Assembly: GCA_903917955.1 (NCBI GenBank)
Contig: CAIXCO010000015.1
Span: 1-27,011, forward strand
From: an uncultured Chlorobiaceae bacterium
Lineage (GTDB): Bacteria; Bacteroidota; Chlorobiia; Chlorobiales; Chlorobiaceae
Length of the DNA stretch: 27,011 nucleotides
Direction: 5' to 3'
The notes under the pieces are model-generated. The model was not told the origin of the DNA, searched no databases, and saw only the letters and a list, made by a program, of their open reading frames with translations. Positions 15,229 to 23,683 of the stretch are shown piece after piece (the first letter of the stretch is position 1; every line of letters begins with the position of its first letter). A program made the translations under genes and the position numbers.

Positions 15229-16668
15229 TTATGACACTACGGCAGTGCCCATCATCTTTGCATGAATTGCCGCAGCCGCCGTACGTCCTGCGCCCATGGC
15301 AAGAATAACCGTAGCCCCTCCGGTAACAATGTCGCCACCGGCATAGACATTCTCCTTTGAGGTTGCCATGGTCGTGATATCGACGACAATGGTATCCCGC
15401 TTGCTGACATCAATATCCGGCGTTGTCTGCTTGATGAGCGGGTTGGAACCGTTGCCGATCGAAATGACGGCCATATCGATGGGTAAAATAAATTCAGAAT
15501 CTTTGATCGGCACCGGACGGCGGCGTCCGGAGTCGTCCGGCTCGCCCAGCTCCATGCGGAGGCATGTGGCTCCTGTAAGCCACTGTGCCTCATTGCCGAT
15601 AAATTCCAGCGGGTTCATCAGCATCAGGAATTCAATGCCCTCCTCCCTTGCATGGTGCACCTCCTCAATGCGTGCAGGCATCTCCGCCTCTGAACGGCGA
15701 TAGACAATGTATGCATGTTCAGCTCCAAGGCGCTTTGCCGTGCGAACAGCATCCATAGCCGTGTTGCCGCCACCGAAGACCGCCACACTCTTTCCCTTGC
15801 AGTTGAAGACCGGAGTGTCGTTGTCGGGGAACTGATAGGATTTCATCAGGTTGACCCTCGTCAAAAACTCATTGGCCGAATAGACCCCGAGCAGATTTTC
15901 ACCAGGGATACCCATGAACCAGGGCAGACCCGCTCCGACTCCAATAAAGATGGCATCAAATTTCTCCTCCTCAAGCAGTTCATCAACAGTGATCGAACGG
16001 CCCGCGACCGCATTGGTGATAAAGTTCACACCAAGCTTTTTCATCCCCTCAATTTCAGCCTGGACAATCTCTTTTGGAAGGCGGAACTGGGGAATACCGT
16101 ACATCAAAACACCGCCAAGTTCATGCAACGCCTCAAAAACCGTCACCGCATGGCCCAACTGAACAAGATCATTTGCACAGCTCAGCCCGGCCGGCCCGCT
16201 GCCGATAACAGCCACCTTTTTCCCTGTCGGCGCGGCTACCGTCGGAAGCTCCACGTTTCCGGTTTCGCGCTCATAATCAGCAGCAAACCGTTCGAGATTG
16301 CCGATAGCCACCGAGGTATATTTTTTTGTGAGAACACACTCCTTTTCACACTGGTCTTCCTGCGGGCAGACCCTGCCGCAGACCGCAGGCAGAACATTAT
16401 CCTCCTTGATCTTTCTTGCCGCGCCCGCAAAATCACCATCAGCGATAAGCTTGATAAACTTGTCAATCTTGATATTGACCGGGCACCCCTTTACACAGGC
16501 CGGGTTTTTACACTGAAGGCAACGCTGCGCCTCCCGTTGTGCCAGCTCCGCAGTATAGCCAAGATTAACCTCCCTGAAATTGTGACTCCGCATCTCCGGA
16601 TTCTGAGACGGCATCTGCTGACGTGGAATGGCCAAACGTTCTTTGGTCGTAATAGATTGTGCGTCCAT
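15229..16668 (-). CDS. nfnB: NfnB/GltD-like flavoprotein: NADPH-dependent ferredoxin:NADP oxidoreductase large subunit (annotated also as SudA or GltA)
   Basis: The 479-residue protein has an N-terminal [4Fe-4S] domain with two cysteine sets (C50, C53, C58, C62 and C97, C101, C107, C111). An FAD site VAVIGSGPAG (152-161) and an NADP site VAVFGGGNTAMDAV (295-308) follow, then a second FAD contact YAGGDIVTGGATVILAMG near the C-terminus. In NfnAB this subunit uses NADPH and ferredoxin in electron bifurcation with NAD. The same architecture occurs in glutamate synthase small subunits and in SudA, but the partner gene upstream (16783-17628) matches NfnA/SudB, not a large glutamate synthase. In a phototroph, reduced ferredoxin from the reaction centre could supply NADPH this way. 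AAAGAAG lies 7 nt before ATG 16668. Confidence 0.88.
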   Translation of the reverse strand: MDAQSITTKERLAIPRQQMPSQNPEMRSHNFREVNLGYTAELAQREAQRCLQCKNPACVKGCPVNIKIDKFIKLIADGDFAGAARKIKEDNVLPAVCGRVCPQEDQCEKECVLTKKYTSVAIGNLERFAADYERETGNVELPTVAAPTGKKVAVIGSGPAGLSCANDLVQLGHAVTVFEALHELGGVLMYGIPQFRLPKEIVQAEIEGMKKLGVNFITNAVAGRSITVDELLEEEKFDAIFIGVGAGLPWFMGIPGENLLGVYSANEFLTRVNLMKSYQFPDNDTPVFNCKGKSVAVFGGGNTAMDAVRTAKRLGAEHAYIVYRRSEAEMPARIEEVHHAREEGIEFLMLMNPLEFIGNEAQWLTGATCLRMELGEPDDSGRRRPVPIKDSEFILPIDMAVISIGNGSNPLIKQTTPDIDVSKRDTIVVDITTMATSKENVYAGGDIVTGGATVILAMGAGRTAAAAIHAKMMGTAVVS

Positions 16669-16782
16669 AGTAATGCTTCTTTAAAAAAAGAGAGTTTGAG
16701 TATGTAAAAAAAGCTGCACCCGGCCGAGAGAGAGCCAGGCAAGAAGGTCATCGTTGAGAGCCAAAGAAAGCCTGTAAAGTGC

Positions 16783-17628
16783 TCAGAGCTGCTTCTGGAG
16801 GTTGCACTTGTGCGCAAATGTTTCAACTGCCTGCTTCTCTTCAGGCAGGTACATCTTGTTCCGGTCAGAGAGGTTTTTGAAATCGACCAGATGAGCGTCG
16901 AACTCAGGGCCGTCAACACAGGCGAACTTGATCTGGTTGTCTACCGTAACCCTGCAACCACCGCACATGCCGGTGCCGTCAACCATAATTGGATTGAGGC
17001 TCACAACGGTTTTGATCTGGTACGGGCGGGTCACCTCCGCGATGGCTCTCATCATCGGAATAGGCCCGATGGCAAGCACAAAATCAATTTTTTTGCCGGA
17101 GTCAATCAGCTCCTGCAGTTTCTGGGTCACAAAGCCGTGAAAGCCGTACGACCCGTCATCGGTAGTGATATAGGCCTCATCACTCACCGCACGCATCTCC
17201 TCTTCAAGAATCACCAGCTCCTTCGAACGGGCCCCGTTGATGGTAATGACATAATTTCCAGCCTCTTTCAGTGCCACCGCCGTTGGATAGGCAATTGCCG
17301 CACCCAAACCGCCGCCGATGCTCACCGCAGTGCCAAACTTCTCGATATGTGAAGGTGCGCCAAGCGGCCCCACAATATCATGGATGCTGTCGCCAGCCTC
17401 CTTGCTGTTCAGCTCCCTTGTCGATTTACCCATACCCTGAACAATAAGGGTAATCGTCCCTTTTTCAGGATTCGCATCAGCAATGGTCAGCGGCACCCTC
17501 TCGCCTGTTTCGCCAACCCTGATCATGACAAATTGCCCCGCTTTTCTTTTTTTTGCAATACGGGGAGCCTCGATCTCAATTTTTTTGATATTTTCAGCTA
17601 AAAATATGGCAGAAACAATTTTGTGCAT
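16783..17628 (-). CDS. nfnA: NfnA/SudB-like FAD/NAD-binding, [2Fe-2S] subunit
   Basis: The 281-residue protein belongs to the ferredoxin-NADP reductase/dihydroorotate dehydrogenase PyrK-like family. It has an FAD domain (1-95, with RVPLTIAD at 44-51), an NAD domain (SIGGGLGAAIAYP, 103-115) and a C-terminal [2Fe-2S] site. The cluster ligands are D217, C222, C225 and C237 in VDGTGMCGGC and FACVDG; an Asp plus three Cys is the set described for NfnA. It pairs with nfnB 114 bp downstream. AAGGAG lies 3 nt before ATG 17628. Older annotation would call it sulfide dehydrogenase subunit; the sequence alone does not separate a sulfide/polysulfide role from a ferredoxin:NAD(P) role. Confidence 0.88.
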   Translation of the reverse strand: MHKIVSAIFLAENIKKIEIEAPRIAKKRKAGQFVMIRVGETGERVPLTIADANPEKGTITLIVQGMGKSTRELNSKEAGDSIHDIVGPLGAPSHIEKFGTAVSIGGGLGAAIAYPTAVALKEAGNYVITINGARSKELVILEEEMRAVSDEAYITTDDGSYGFHGFVTQKLQELIDSGKKIDFVLAIGPIPMMRAIAEVTRPYQIKTVVSLNPIMVDGTGMCGGCRVTVDNQIKFACVDGPEFDAHLVDFKNLSDRNKMYLPEEKQAVETFAHKCNLQKQL

Positions 17629-17834
17629 TGGCTCCTTGATTTCGTATGATGGTGGAGAGCTGCCGGTTTTTCTGGCAAGATGAAAAAGTCATTATAATAA
17701 TCATTAATTATCCAATATAAAAGGCCTCTTTTCCGATTGCCGTGAAGAATTTGACGGCCGGGGGGGCGTGGCCCTGCAACTCCCGCAAAGGTACTCTGCT
17801 GGCCGCTTTGCAATTTTAAGTTGTTATTACACAC
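17629..17834. promoter_or_regulatory. Divergent promoter region of nfnA (-) and hisH (+)
   Basis: This 206-bp gap has an AT-rich core (about 17690-17722) flanked by a GC-rich stretch (17755-17775). A short inverted repeat GCAAAG (17785-17790) / CTTTGC (17806-17811) lies 23 bp before hisH. I see no clear promoter hexamers or known riboswitch. Confidence 0.35.
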
Positions 17835-18440
17835 ATGGTTTTTATTGCCGATTACGGCGCAGGAAATCTCCGGTCTGTTCTCAAAGCTTTCGACTACCTC
17901 GGAGTCAAGGCGATGGTCAGCAGTGATCCCGCCAAACTTGCCGGATACAAAAAAGTGATTCTTCCCGGTGTCGGAGCCTTCGGTTCGGCCATGGAGTCAC
18001 TCAACGCATCGGGTTTTACCGAAGCCCTCTCGGAGCATGTCGATAAAGGAGGCCAGCTCCTCGGAATTTGCCTCGGCATGCAGTTGCTGCTTACCGAGAG
18101 TGAAGAGATGGGAACGCACAAGGGAATAGATCTTATTGCGGGCAAAGTGATGCGTTTCAGGAGCGAAACCGACAAGATTCCCCAAATCGGGTGGAACTCC
18201 GTTGACCAGCAGAAAAAGAGCGTTCTGTTTCAGGGAATTGAGGATCACACCTTTTTCTATTTTGTACACTCCTACTACTGTGAACCCGAAAGTCTTGACT
18301 CCGTAGCCGCAACAACCTGCTTCGCCGGAAAAAACTTTTGTTCAGCCATTGAAAAAAATGGTATTTTTGCGGTTCAGTTTCATCCGGAAAAGAGCTCTGA
18401 TGCCGGTTTGCAGGTACTCAAAAATTTTGCAGAGTGCTAA
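17835..18440 (+). CDS. hisH: Imidazole glycerol phosphate synthase glutaminase subunit HisH
   Basis: This 201-residue class I glutamine amidotransferase supplies ammonia to HisF in histidine synthesis. The catalytic triad is visible: C79 in GICLGMQ, H183 and E185 in QFHPEKS. The N-terminus IADYGAGNLRSV and the oxyanion segment PGVGAFG (44-50) are canonical. hisA follows after 22 bp. hisF is not in this window. Confidence 0.96.
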   Translation: MVFIADYGAGNLRSVLKAFDYLGVKAMVSSDPAKLAGYKKVILPGVGAFGSAMESLNASGFTEALSEHVDKGGQLLGICLGMQLLLTESEEMGTHKGIDLIAGKVMRFRSETDKIPQIGWNSVDQQKKSVLFQGIEDHTFFYFVHSYYCEPESLDSVAATTCFAGKNFCSAIEKNGIFAVQFHPEKSSDAGLQVLKNFAEC

Positions 18441-18462
18441 AACACTTTTTTTGTGATTTGTT

Positions 18463-19233
18463 ATGTTGATTATTCCCGCTATAGACATTAAAGAGGGCAA
18501 GTGTGTACGACTGACCCGTGGCGACTTCAGCCAGAAAAAAATTTATCTCGACAATCCTCGCGACATGGCAATTATATGGCGCAAGCAGAATGCCAAGATG
18601 CTCCATATTGTCGATCTCGATGCTGCCCTCAGCGGCGAGATGGTCAACTTTGAAAAAATCAGTGAAATTGTCGTGAACATCGACATCCCGGTACAGGTCG
18701 GTGGCGGCGTTCGCTCCGCCGATGCGGTAAAGCGCTATCTGGATATCGGCGTCAGTCGCGTGGTTATCGGCTCGGCTGCGGTAACCTATCCAAAGCTGGT
18801 CGAAGAGCTTTTGAAAACCTATACATCATCACAGATTGTTGTCGGCATCGATGCCGAAAACGGCATTCCAAAAATAAATGGGTGGACCGAAAGCAGCACG
18901 CTCAAGGATTATGATCTGGCGCTTCAGATGAAAGAGATGGGCGTTGAGCGCGTCATTTATACCGACATAAGCCGTGACGGCATGATGCAGGGTTTCGGCT
19001 ATGAGAGCACCAGGCGCTTTGCCGAAAAAGCAGGGATGAAAATTACCGCTTCCGGCGGTGTTACCAATTCCGAAGACCTGAAAAAGCTCAATGAGCTTGC
19101 CGCTTTTGGAGTCGATTCAGTCATTATCGGAAAGGCCCTCTACGAATGCAATTTTCCCTGTCAGGAGCTCTGGTACAGCTTTGAAGAGGGTATAAGTCTC
19201 GATCATAATTTTTCGACAGCACGAAAAAAATAG
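18463..19233 (+). CDS. hisA: Phosphoribosylformimino-5-aminoimidazole carboxamide ribotide isomerase HisA
   Basis: This 256-residue (beta/alpha)8 enzyme catalyses the Amadori isomerisation before the HisH/HisF step. The catalytic aspartates are D8 (IPAIDIKEGKCVRL) and D130 (VVGIDAENG). Phosphate-binding glycine motifs are GGGVRS (80-84) and ASGGV near 196-200, characteristic of the HisA/HisF half-barrel repeat. The start at ATG 18463 gives the standard N-terminus. It lies 22 bp after hisH and is followed after 22 bp by scpB, so the run may be one transcript. Confidence 0.96.
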   Translation: MLIIPAIDIKEGKCVRLTRGDFSQKKIYLDNPRDMAIIWRKQNAKMLHIVDLDAALSGEMVNFEKISEIVVNIDIPVQVGGGVRSADAVKRYLDIGVSRVVIGSAAVTYPKLVEELLKTYTSSQIVVGIDAENGIPKINGWTESSTLKDYDLALQMKEMGVERVIYTDISRDGMMQGFGYESTRRFAEKAGMKITASGGVTNSEDLKKLNELAAFGVDSVIIGKALYECNFPCQELWYSFEEGISLDHNFSTARKK

Positions 19234-19255
19234 CAGTTAACCCCCCAAAAAAAAC

Positions 19256-19885
19256 GTGCAGAAGCAGGAGTTACAGTTACAGCAACAGATTGAGGCGCTT
19301 ATTTTTGCCTCTCAGGAGCCCCTTGCTCTTCCGGCCATCCGGCAACTGATCAGCGAAAACCTCACTCAAAGTGAGCTTCAGGCCATTGTTGAGCAGCTCA
19401 ATCGGGAGTACGAAGAGAGTGGGCGGAGTTTTCAGATAGCGTTTATTGCCGGAGGCTACCGTTTTTTTGTTCGACAGGAATTTGGCGACATACTCAAAAA
19501 ACTTCTTGCCCCGACAATCCGCCGAAAGCTTTCCCACTCTCTGCTTGAAGTTCTTGCTGTTATTGCCTATAATCAGCCTGTTACCAGGGGGGAGATTCAG
19601 AAAATTCGCGGTGCGAGCCCCGATTATGCGCTCGACAGGCTTCTCCTTCGCGCCCTTATCGAAGTTCGCGGAAGAGCGGATGCTCCCGGTAAACCCCTGC
19701 AATACGGCACCACCACCGAGTTTCTCGACCTCTTCAACCTCCCGACACTGAAAGAGCTCCCTGAACTTCGCGAAATAAAAGAAATTCTTCAGGAGCATGA
19801 AGAAGAGCAATCCCTTACCCGGTTGAATGGCACCGAAAGCGCCTCATCCGGCAACGAACAAGCAGGAGATGATACAGGACTATGA
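19256..19885 (+). CDS. scpB: Segregation and condensation protein ScpB
   Basis: The 209-residue protein is a winged-helix kleisin-interacting subunit of the SMC-ScpA-ScpB condensin, acting in chromosome compaction and segregation. The family core is visible: IEALIFASQEPL (12-23), GYRFFVRQEF (67-76), LSHSLLEVLAVIAYNQPVTR (92-111) and IQKIRGASPDYALDRLL (114-130). The start is GTG at 19256 with no recognisable Shine-Dalgarno. The C-terminus is acidic and divergent, as usual. It overlaps rluB by 4 bp (ATGA), a common bacterial scpB-rluB pairing. Confidence 0.93.
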   Translation: MQKQELQLQQQIEALIFASQEPLALPAIRQLISENLTQSELQAIVEQLNREYEESGRSFQIAFIAGGYRFFVRQEFGDILKKLLAPTIRRKLSHSLLEVLAVIAYNQPVTRGEIQKIRGASPDYALDRLLLRALIEVRGRADAPGKPLQYGTTTEFLDLFNLPTLKELPELREIKEILQEHEEEQSLTRLNGTESASSGNEQAGDDTGL

Positions 19886-20625
19886 AAAACAGCATCAAAG
19901 AGGATGAAGTAAGAATTAACCGCTATCTCGCCTCGTGCGGTATAGCATCACGCAGGGCCGCCGACCAGCTCGTTCTGGATGGCAGGGTCATGATCAACGG
20001 TGTTGTGGTGACGACGCCAGGCATCAAGGTCAGCCCCTCACGCGACGAGGTCATTGTTGATGGCGAAAAGTTTGCCCAGCCAGAGCACCGCAAGGTCTAC
20101 ATCCTCTTCAACAAACCAAGAAACGTCATCACCACCAACAGTGACGAAAAAAAGCGGGAGATGGTGCTCGACTTTATTGATGTCGAAGAGCGCATTTTTC
20201 CCGTTGGAAGGCTCGACAGAAAAACGACAGGAGTCATTCTCCTCACCAATGACGGTGCCCTGGCGCATAAATTGATGCATCCTTCGTCAAATGTAAAAAA
20301 AGAGTATATTGCCGAGCTTGGTGAAAAGTTTACCCCAAATCTCTTGCCTCAACTGACAGGAGGGATGCGTTTAAAAGATACCGGAGAAAAAGTCAGTCCC
20401 TGCCGCGCAAAAATAGTTGATGAGGGAATGCAGGTACTGGTGAGCATTCATGAAGGAAAAAATCACCAGGTCAGACGAATGTTCGAGACTCTCGGTTTTG
20501 AGGTAAAACGGCTTGAACGGGTTGCTTATGCAGGTCTTCAGGCAGGAGAGCTCCGGCGTGGCGAATGGCGCTACCTGAGCCGCAATGAGGTTCAGGCACT
20601 CTACAAGTTGACGGAAAGCCCATAA
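19882..20625 (+). CDS. rluB: 23S rRNA pseudouridine synthase of the RsuA/RluB family
   Basis: The 247-residue enzyme has an N-terminal S4 RNA-binding domain (RINRYLASCGIASRRAADQL, 11-30) and a pseudouridine synthase domain. The catalytic aspartate is D112 in GRLDRKTTG, and the KPRNVITT segment (78-85) and the GKNHQVRRM motif follow the RsuA/RluB/E/F pattern. It modifies a uridine in large-subunit rRNA (RluB) or possibly another site; the context next to scpB favours RluB. It starts inside the scpB stop codon. Confidence 0.92.
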   Translation: MKNSIKEDEVRINRYLASCGIASRRAADQLVLDGRVMINGVVVTTPGIKVSPSRDEVIVDGEKFAQPEHRKVYILFNKPRNVITTNSDEKKREMVLDFIDVEERIFPVGRLDRKTTGVILLTNDGALAHKLMHPSSNVKKEYIAELGEKFTPNLLPQLTGGMRLKDTGEKVSPCRAKIVDEGMQVLVSIHEGKNHQVRRMFETLGFEVKRLERVAYAGLQAGELRRGEWRYLSRNEVQALYKLTESP

Positions 20626-20671
20626 GCTATCAGCCGGTTTTGTTAACTGATACAAAGCCATTGTGATAGCT
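20625..20671. repeat. Inverted repeat bracketing the spacer before the HHH/barrel gene
   Basis: AGCTATCA (20625-20632) and TGATAGCT (20664-20671) are perfect 8-bp inverted copies separated by 31 nt. The right copy ends exactly at the ATG of the next gene, and the left begins at the last base of rluB. It could be an operator or a structure controlling start access, or chance. Confidence 0.35.
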
Positions 20672-22687
20672 ATGAAAAAGCCTTTTTTTTCCATCAAACG
20701 TCATGCTTTGCTGAGAGTCGTGGCGTTTGCCTCTCTTTTTGCCTCACTCAATTCCCCCTCATCGGCACTCTCAGCCGAAACCGGCGACCTTCAGGAGTTG
20801 CTCAACAATGCTGAATCAGAGTCAAATATTGAGCAGTTACTCGATTTGGTTGACCGGCTGAAAAGCAGCAAAATTATGATTAACCAGGCAGATGTTGACG
20901 ACCTGTGCCAACTGCCTTGGCTTAAGAGAGTCGATGCGGAGGCTATCATCATCCACCGGCGCGACAAAGGGCCCATACTTTCCCTGCAGGAACTCGAACT
21001 CATCATCGGAAAAGAGAAAACGGCGAGCATTGCGCCCTACATTCTCTTTGGCAAAGAGAGCGCTCTTCGTCGTAAGCCCGAAGCAAAAGCCGTGCAGGTT
21101 GATGGCTCGCTCTATAGCCGCCTCTTCTGGGAGACACCACCTCGCCGGGGGATTCTTGACGGCTCCTACGCAGGAGAAAATTATAAGCTCTACAACCGCT
21201 TGCAGTTTTCAGCGCCCCACCTCAAAGCCAGTCTGGTACAGGAAAAGGATATCGGTGAGGCGGATGTGGCCGACTTCAGCGCAATCAGCCTCAATGCCTA
21301 CGATCTTGGCCACCTGAAAAGCCTGGTTTTTGGCAACTATAAACTCAATCTTGCCCAGGGGTTGCTCATCGGGCAGGGACGTTATTTTTCCAAAGGGAGC
21401 GACCCCTCTGGCAGCGTCCGGCTTCCATCAAAGCAGCTCTTGCCCTCCGCCTCAAGCACCGAATCCGGTTTTCTGCAGGGAGTCGCTGCGACCCTGAAGC
21501 TCGATCCATTTGAAGTGACCCTCTTTTACTCCTCCGACCATCGCGATGCAGTTATCAATGACAGCGGCCTCATCACCAGTTTCAGCACCTCGGGTTACCA
21601 TCGTACCGAGCTCGAAACAGGAAGAAAAGACAACGTGACCGAAATTATCTCCGGGGCAAATCTTCTTTATCGCTATCAGGCAGGTCGCTTCAACGGCAGG
21701 GTAGGAGGCAGTGTGCTGAACTACCACTATCCACTCTCGATTAATGAGTTCAATCTCTCTTCGGCAACCCTCTACAGCCTCGAAACCGATCTCTCCGTTG
21801 GAAAAGTAAGCCTCTTTGCTGAAGCGGCCTTTTCCTCTGAGCCCGCTGACGCCTCATGGACGGCCGGTACAGAGTATGAAATTCTTCATGGTATCAGCAC
21901 CGTTGCCGCAATCCGGCGCTATGGTGCCAACTATTATTCTCCTTTTGCAGGTGCCTTTGCCGAAAGGGGGAGTGGTGGCTCAAATGAGCGGGGATACTAT
22001 GTCGGCCTCAACGCAAAAGTGACCAAGCGGCTCTCAGTCGCCGCCTATTATGACCTCTTCACCTTTCCATTGCTTGACGATCATTGCCAATACCCTTCCA
22101 GCGGCAACGATTCACGGCTGATCATCACCTGGAAGCAGTCGCCTCTCTTCACATGGAACCTGCAACTCCAGCACAAATACCGCGAGGAGCAGTCAAATCA
22201 GGGAACATCAAGCCATCCTCTCTGGATTGCGCTTCCTCAAATCACCAATCGCTGCCGACTCGATTGCGATGTTGCCCTTTCCCGCAACGTGCAACTCAGA
22301 AGCCGTGGAGAGGTTAAAAAAGTGGACAAAGAGTATCTTGCTGGCGATCAGCAATTTTACGGATGGCTGGCTTACCAGCAGGCAGGCTACACTGCCGGAA
22401 AATTCGGCATGAAAGGGCGCATGACCGTTTTCAATACGGAAGATTACGATGCCGCACTCTATGCCTACGAAGATGACCTGCCCCTCACCTCCTCTCTCGA
22501 GATGTACAATGGGCGCGGCAAATCCCTCTTTCTGGTGGCAACTTGGCAAGCCCTGCCACAAATGAAGCTTGGGGCACGATACGAGGTCACCTGGTACAGC
22601 GACAGAGAGGTTTACAGCAGTGGCCATGACGAGCGGGCAACCAGCGCTCCAGGCTCATTCCATCTTGGCTGCTTTTTTGCATTCTGA
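20672..22687 (+). CDS. Secreted helix-hairpin-helix protein with predicted outer-membrane beta-barrel
   Basis: The 671-residue product has a signal peptide (hydrophobic VVAFASLFASL, likely cleavage after SALSA, about residue 35) and a helix-hairpin-helix-like segment (INQADVDDLCQLPWLKRVDA, 70-89; ILSLQELELIIG, 102-113) related to ComEA-type DNA-binding repeats. The usual GIG hairpin glycines are missing in the first element. A long region with alternating hydrophobic and aromatic beta-strand patterns follows to a terminal CFFAF, whose last Phe fits an outer-membrane barrel signal. Proteins of this shape are known in Bacteroidetes/Chlorobi without a proven function. I chose ATG 20672 over GTG 20663 for a standard signal peptide. 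It is 46 bp after rluB. Confidence 0.72.
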   Translation: MKKPFFSIKRHALLRVVAFASLFASLNSPSSALSAETGDLQELLNNAESESNIEQLLDLVDRLKSSKIMINQADVDDLCQLPWLKRVDAEAIIIHRRDKGPILSLQELELIIGKEKTASIAPYILFGKESALRRKPEAKAVQVDGSLYSRLFWETPPRRGILDGSYAGENYKLYNRLQFSAPHLKASLVQEKDIGEADVADFSAISLNAYDLGHLKSLVFGNYKLNLAQGLLIGQGRYFSKGSDPSGSVRLPSKQLLPSASSTESGFLQGVAATLKLDPFEVTLFYSSDHRDAVINDSGLITSFSTSGYHRTELETGRKDNVTEIISGANLLYRYQAGRFNGRVGGSVLNYHYPLSINEFNLSSATLYSLETDLSVGKVSLFAEAAFSSEPADASWTAGTEYEILHGISTVAAIRRYGANYYSPFAGAFAERGSGGSNERGYYVGLNAKVTKRLSVAAYYDLFTFPLLDDHCQYPSSGNDSRLIITWKQSPLFTWNLQLQHKYREEQSNQGTSSHPLWIALPQITNRCRLDCDVALSRNVQLRSRGEVKKVDKEYLAGDQQFYGWLAYQQAGYTAGKFGMKGRMTVFNTEDYDAALYAYEDDLPLTSSLEMYNGRGKSLFLVATWQALPQMKLGARYEVTWYSDREVYSSGHDERATSAPGSFHLGCFFAF

Positions 22688-22710
22688 GGAGCGTGTGGGC
22701 CGCAGGAAGG

Positions 22711-23667
22711 TCAGGAAAGCCCGGCGGCCCGCATAAGCCTGTCCCTGATTGCTCTGCCAAGCCCTTCGTTTGAGGGCAGTTCGCAGTAGATGACGCTGAT
22801 GTTCCGGGCATCGCAAAGCCTGAAAAACCCGAAGAGCTCCCGGCCATACTCCTCCGTGGTGCGGCACACCCTGGAGAGCGAAACACCCTCAGGGGGCTCC
22901 GACATGCCGATAGAGGCCGCAGAACTCCCTTTGAGGTCAATCTGTTCGCCCGCAGTACAGAGGCGAATCGAGGCCCTTGGTGCATAATGAGGATACTTCA
23001 GCCCCGGGCACTTAGGCCTCTTTTCTGGCTCAGTAACCCTCATGGTCGTTATTTCAGGTACCACTGCGCGTAATTGTTCCAGTGTGATAGCCCCGGCCCT
23101 TAGCAGAACTGGTCTCCCTTCCGAACAGTCAACAATGGTCGATTCAAGGCCGATGGCACTCGGTGTTCCCCGCAGCAAACAGTCAATTTTTCCATCAAGA
23201 TCCTGCATGACCGCCTCCCAGCTTGTCGCACTCGGCAGCCCCGAACGATTTGCCGAAGGAGCGGCCACCGGGCAGCAAGCGAGACGAAGAAACTCCCGGG
23301 CGACCGGATTTGCCGGGCAGCGTATCCCGACCGTCTCAAGCCCGGCAGTAACGCTATAAGGGACAGAAGAATTTTTTTTGAGCACCAGTGTCAATGGGCC
23401 GGGAAAAAAGCGCTCAATCAGCATCATTGCCTGTAAATTCACCTCAGAGGCAACCTCAGCAACCTGCCCGACGCTGGAGATATGCACAATCAGCGGGTTA
23501 TCCGCTGGACGCCCTTTGGCCCGAAAGAGCTGGAGCAGTGCCTCCGAATGGCAGATACCGGCACCAAGGCCATAGACCGTTTCGGTTGGAAATGCCACAA
23601 TCCCGCCCGAGTTCAAAATAGCGGCGGCCTCTTCAACTGAATCGGTAAGTGTGGTCTGCATGATCAT
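22711..23667 (-). CDS. sua5: L-threonylcarbamoyladenylate synthase, Sua5/YrdC/TsaC
   Basis: The 318-residue two-domain Sua5 form makes threonylcarbamoyl-AMP from Thr, bicarbonate and ATP for tRNA t6A37. The YrdC domain (about 5-195) shows GGIVAFPTETVYGLGA (21-36), the KxR motif FRAKGRPADNPLIVHI (48-63) and PSANRSG (137-143). A linker carries PGLKYPHYAP (221-230), which is the Sua5 hallmark, and a C-terminal Sua5 domain follows. The open frame runs to 23760 but would overlap the upstream gene; ATG 23667 or 23661 is more sensible, both with weak ribosome-binding sites. It starts 16 bp after the kinase-like gene, so they are likely co-transcribed. Confidence 0.93.
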   Translation of the reverse strand: MIMQTTLTDSVEEAAAILNSGGIVAFPTETVYGLGAGICHSEALLQLFRAKGRPADNPLIVHISSVGQVAEVASEVNLQAMMLIERFFPGPLTLVLKKNSSVPYSVTAGLETVGIRCPANPVAREFLRLACCPVAAPSANRSGLPSATSWEAVMQDLDGKIDCLLRGTPSAIGLESTIVDCSEGRPVLLRAGAITLEQLRAVVPEITTMRVTEPEKRPKCPGLKYPHYAPRASIRLCTAGEQIDLKGSSAASIGMSEPPEGVSLSRVCRTTEEYGRELFGFFRLCDARNISVIYCELPSNEGLGRAIRDRLMRAAGLS

Positions 23668-23683
23668 TCTTGAGAGTGGAAAA

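Noticed and set aside
15715..16707. A 330-codon open frame on the + strand opposite nfnB
   Set aside because: It is antisense to a gene with clear cysteine, FAD and NADP motifs and shows no recognisable domain; it is a codon-bias shadow.
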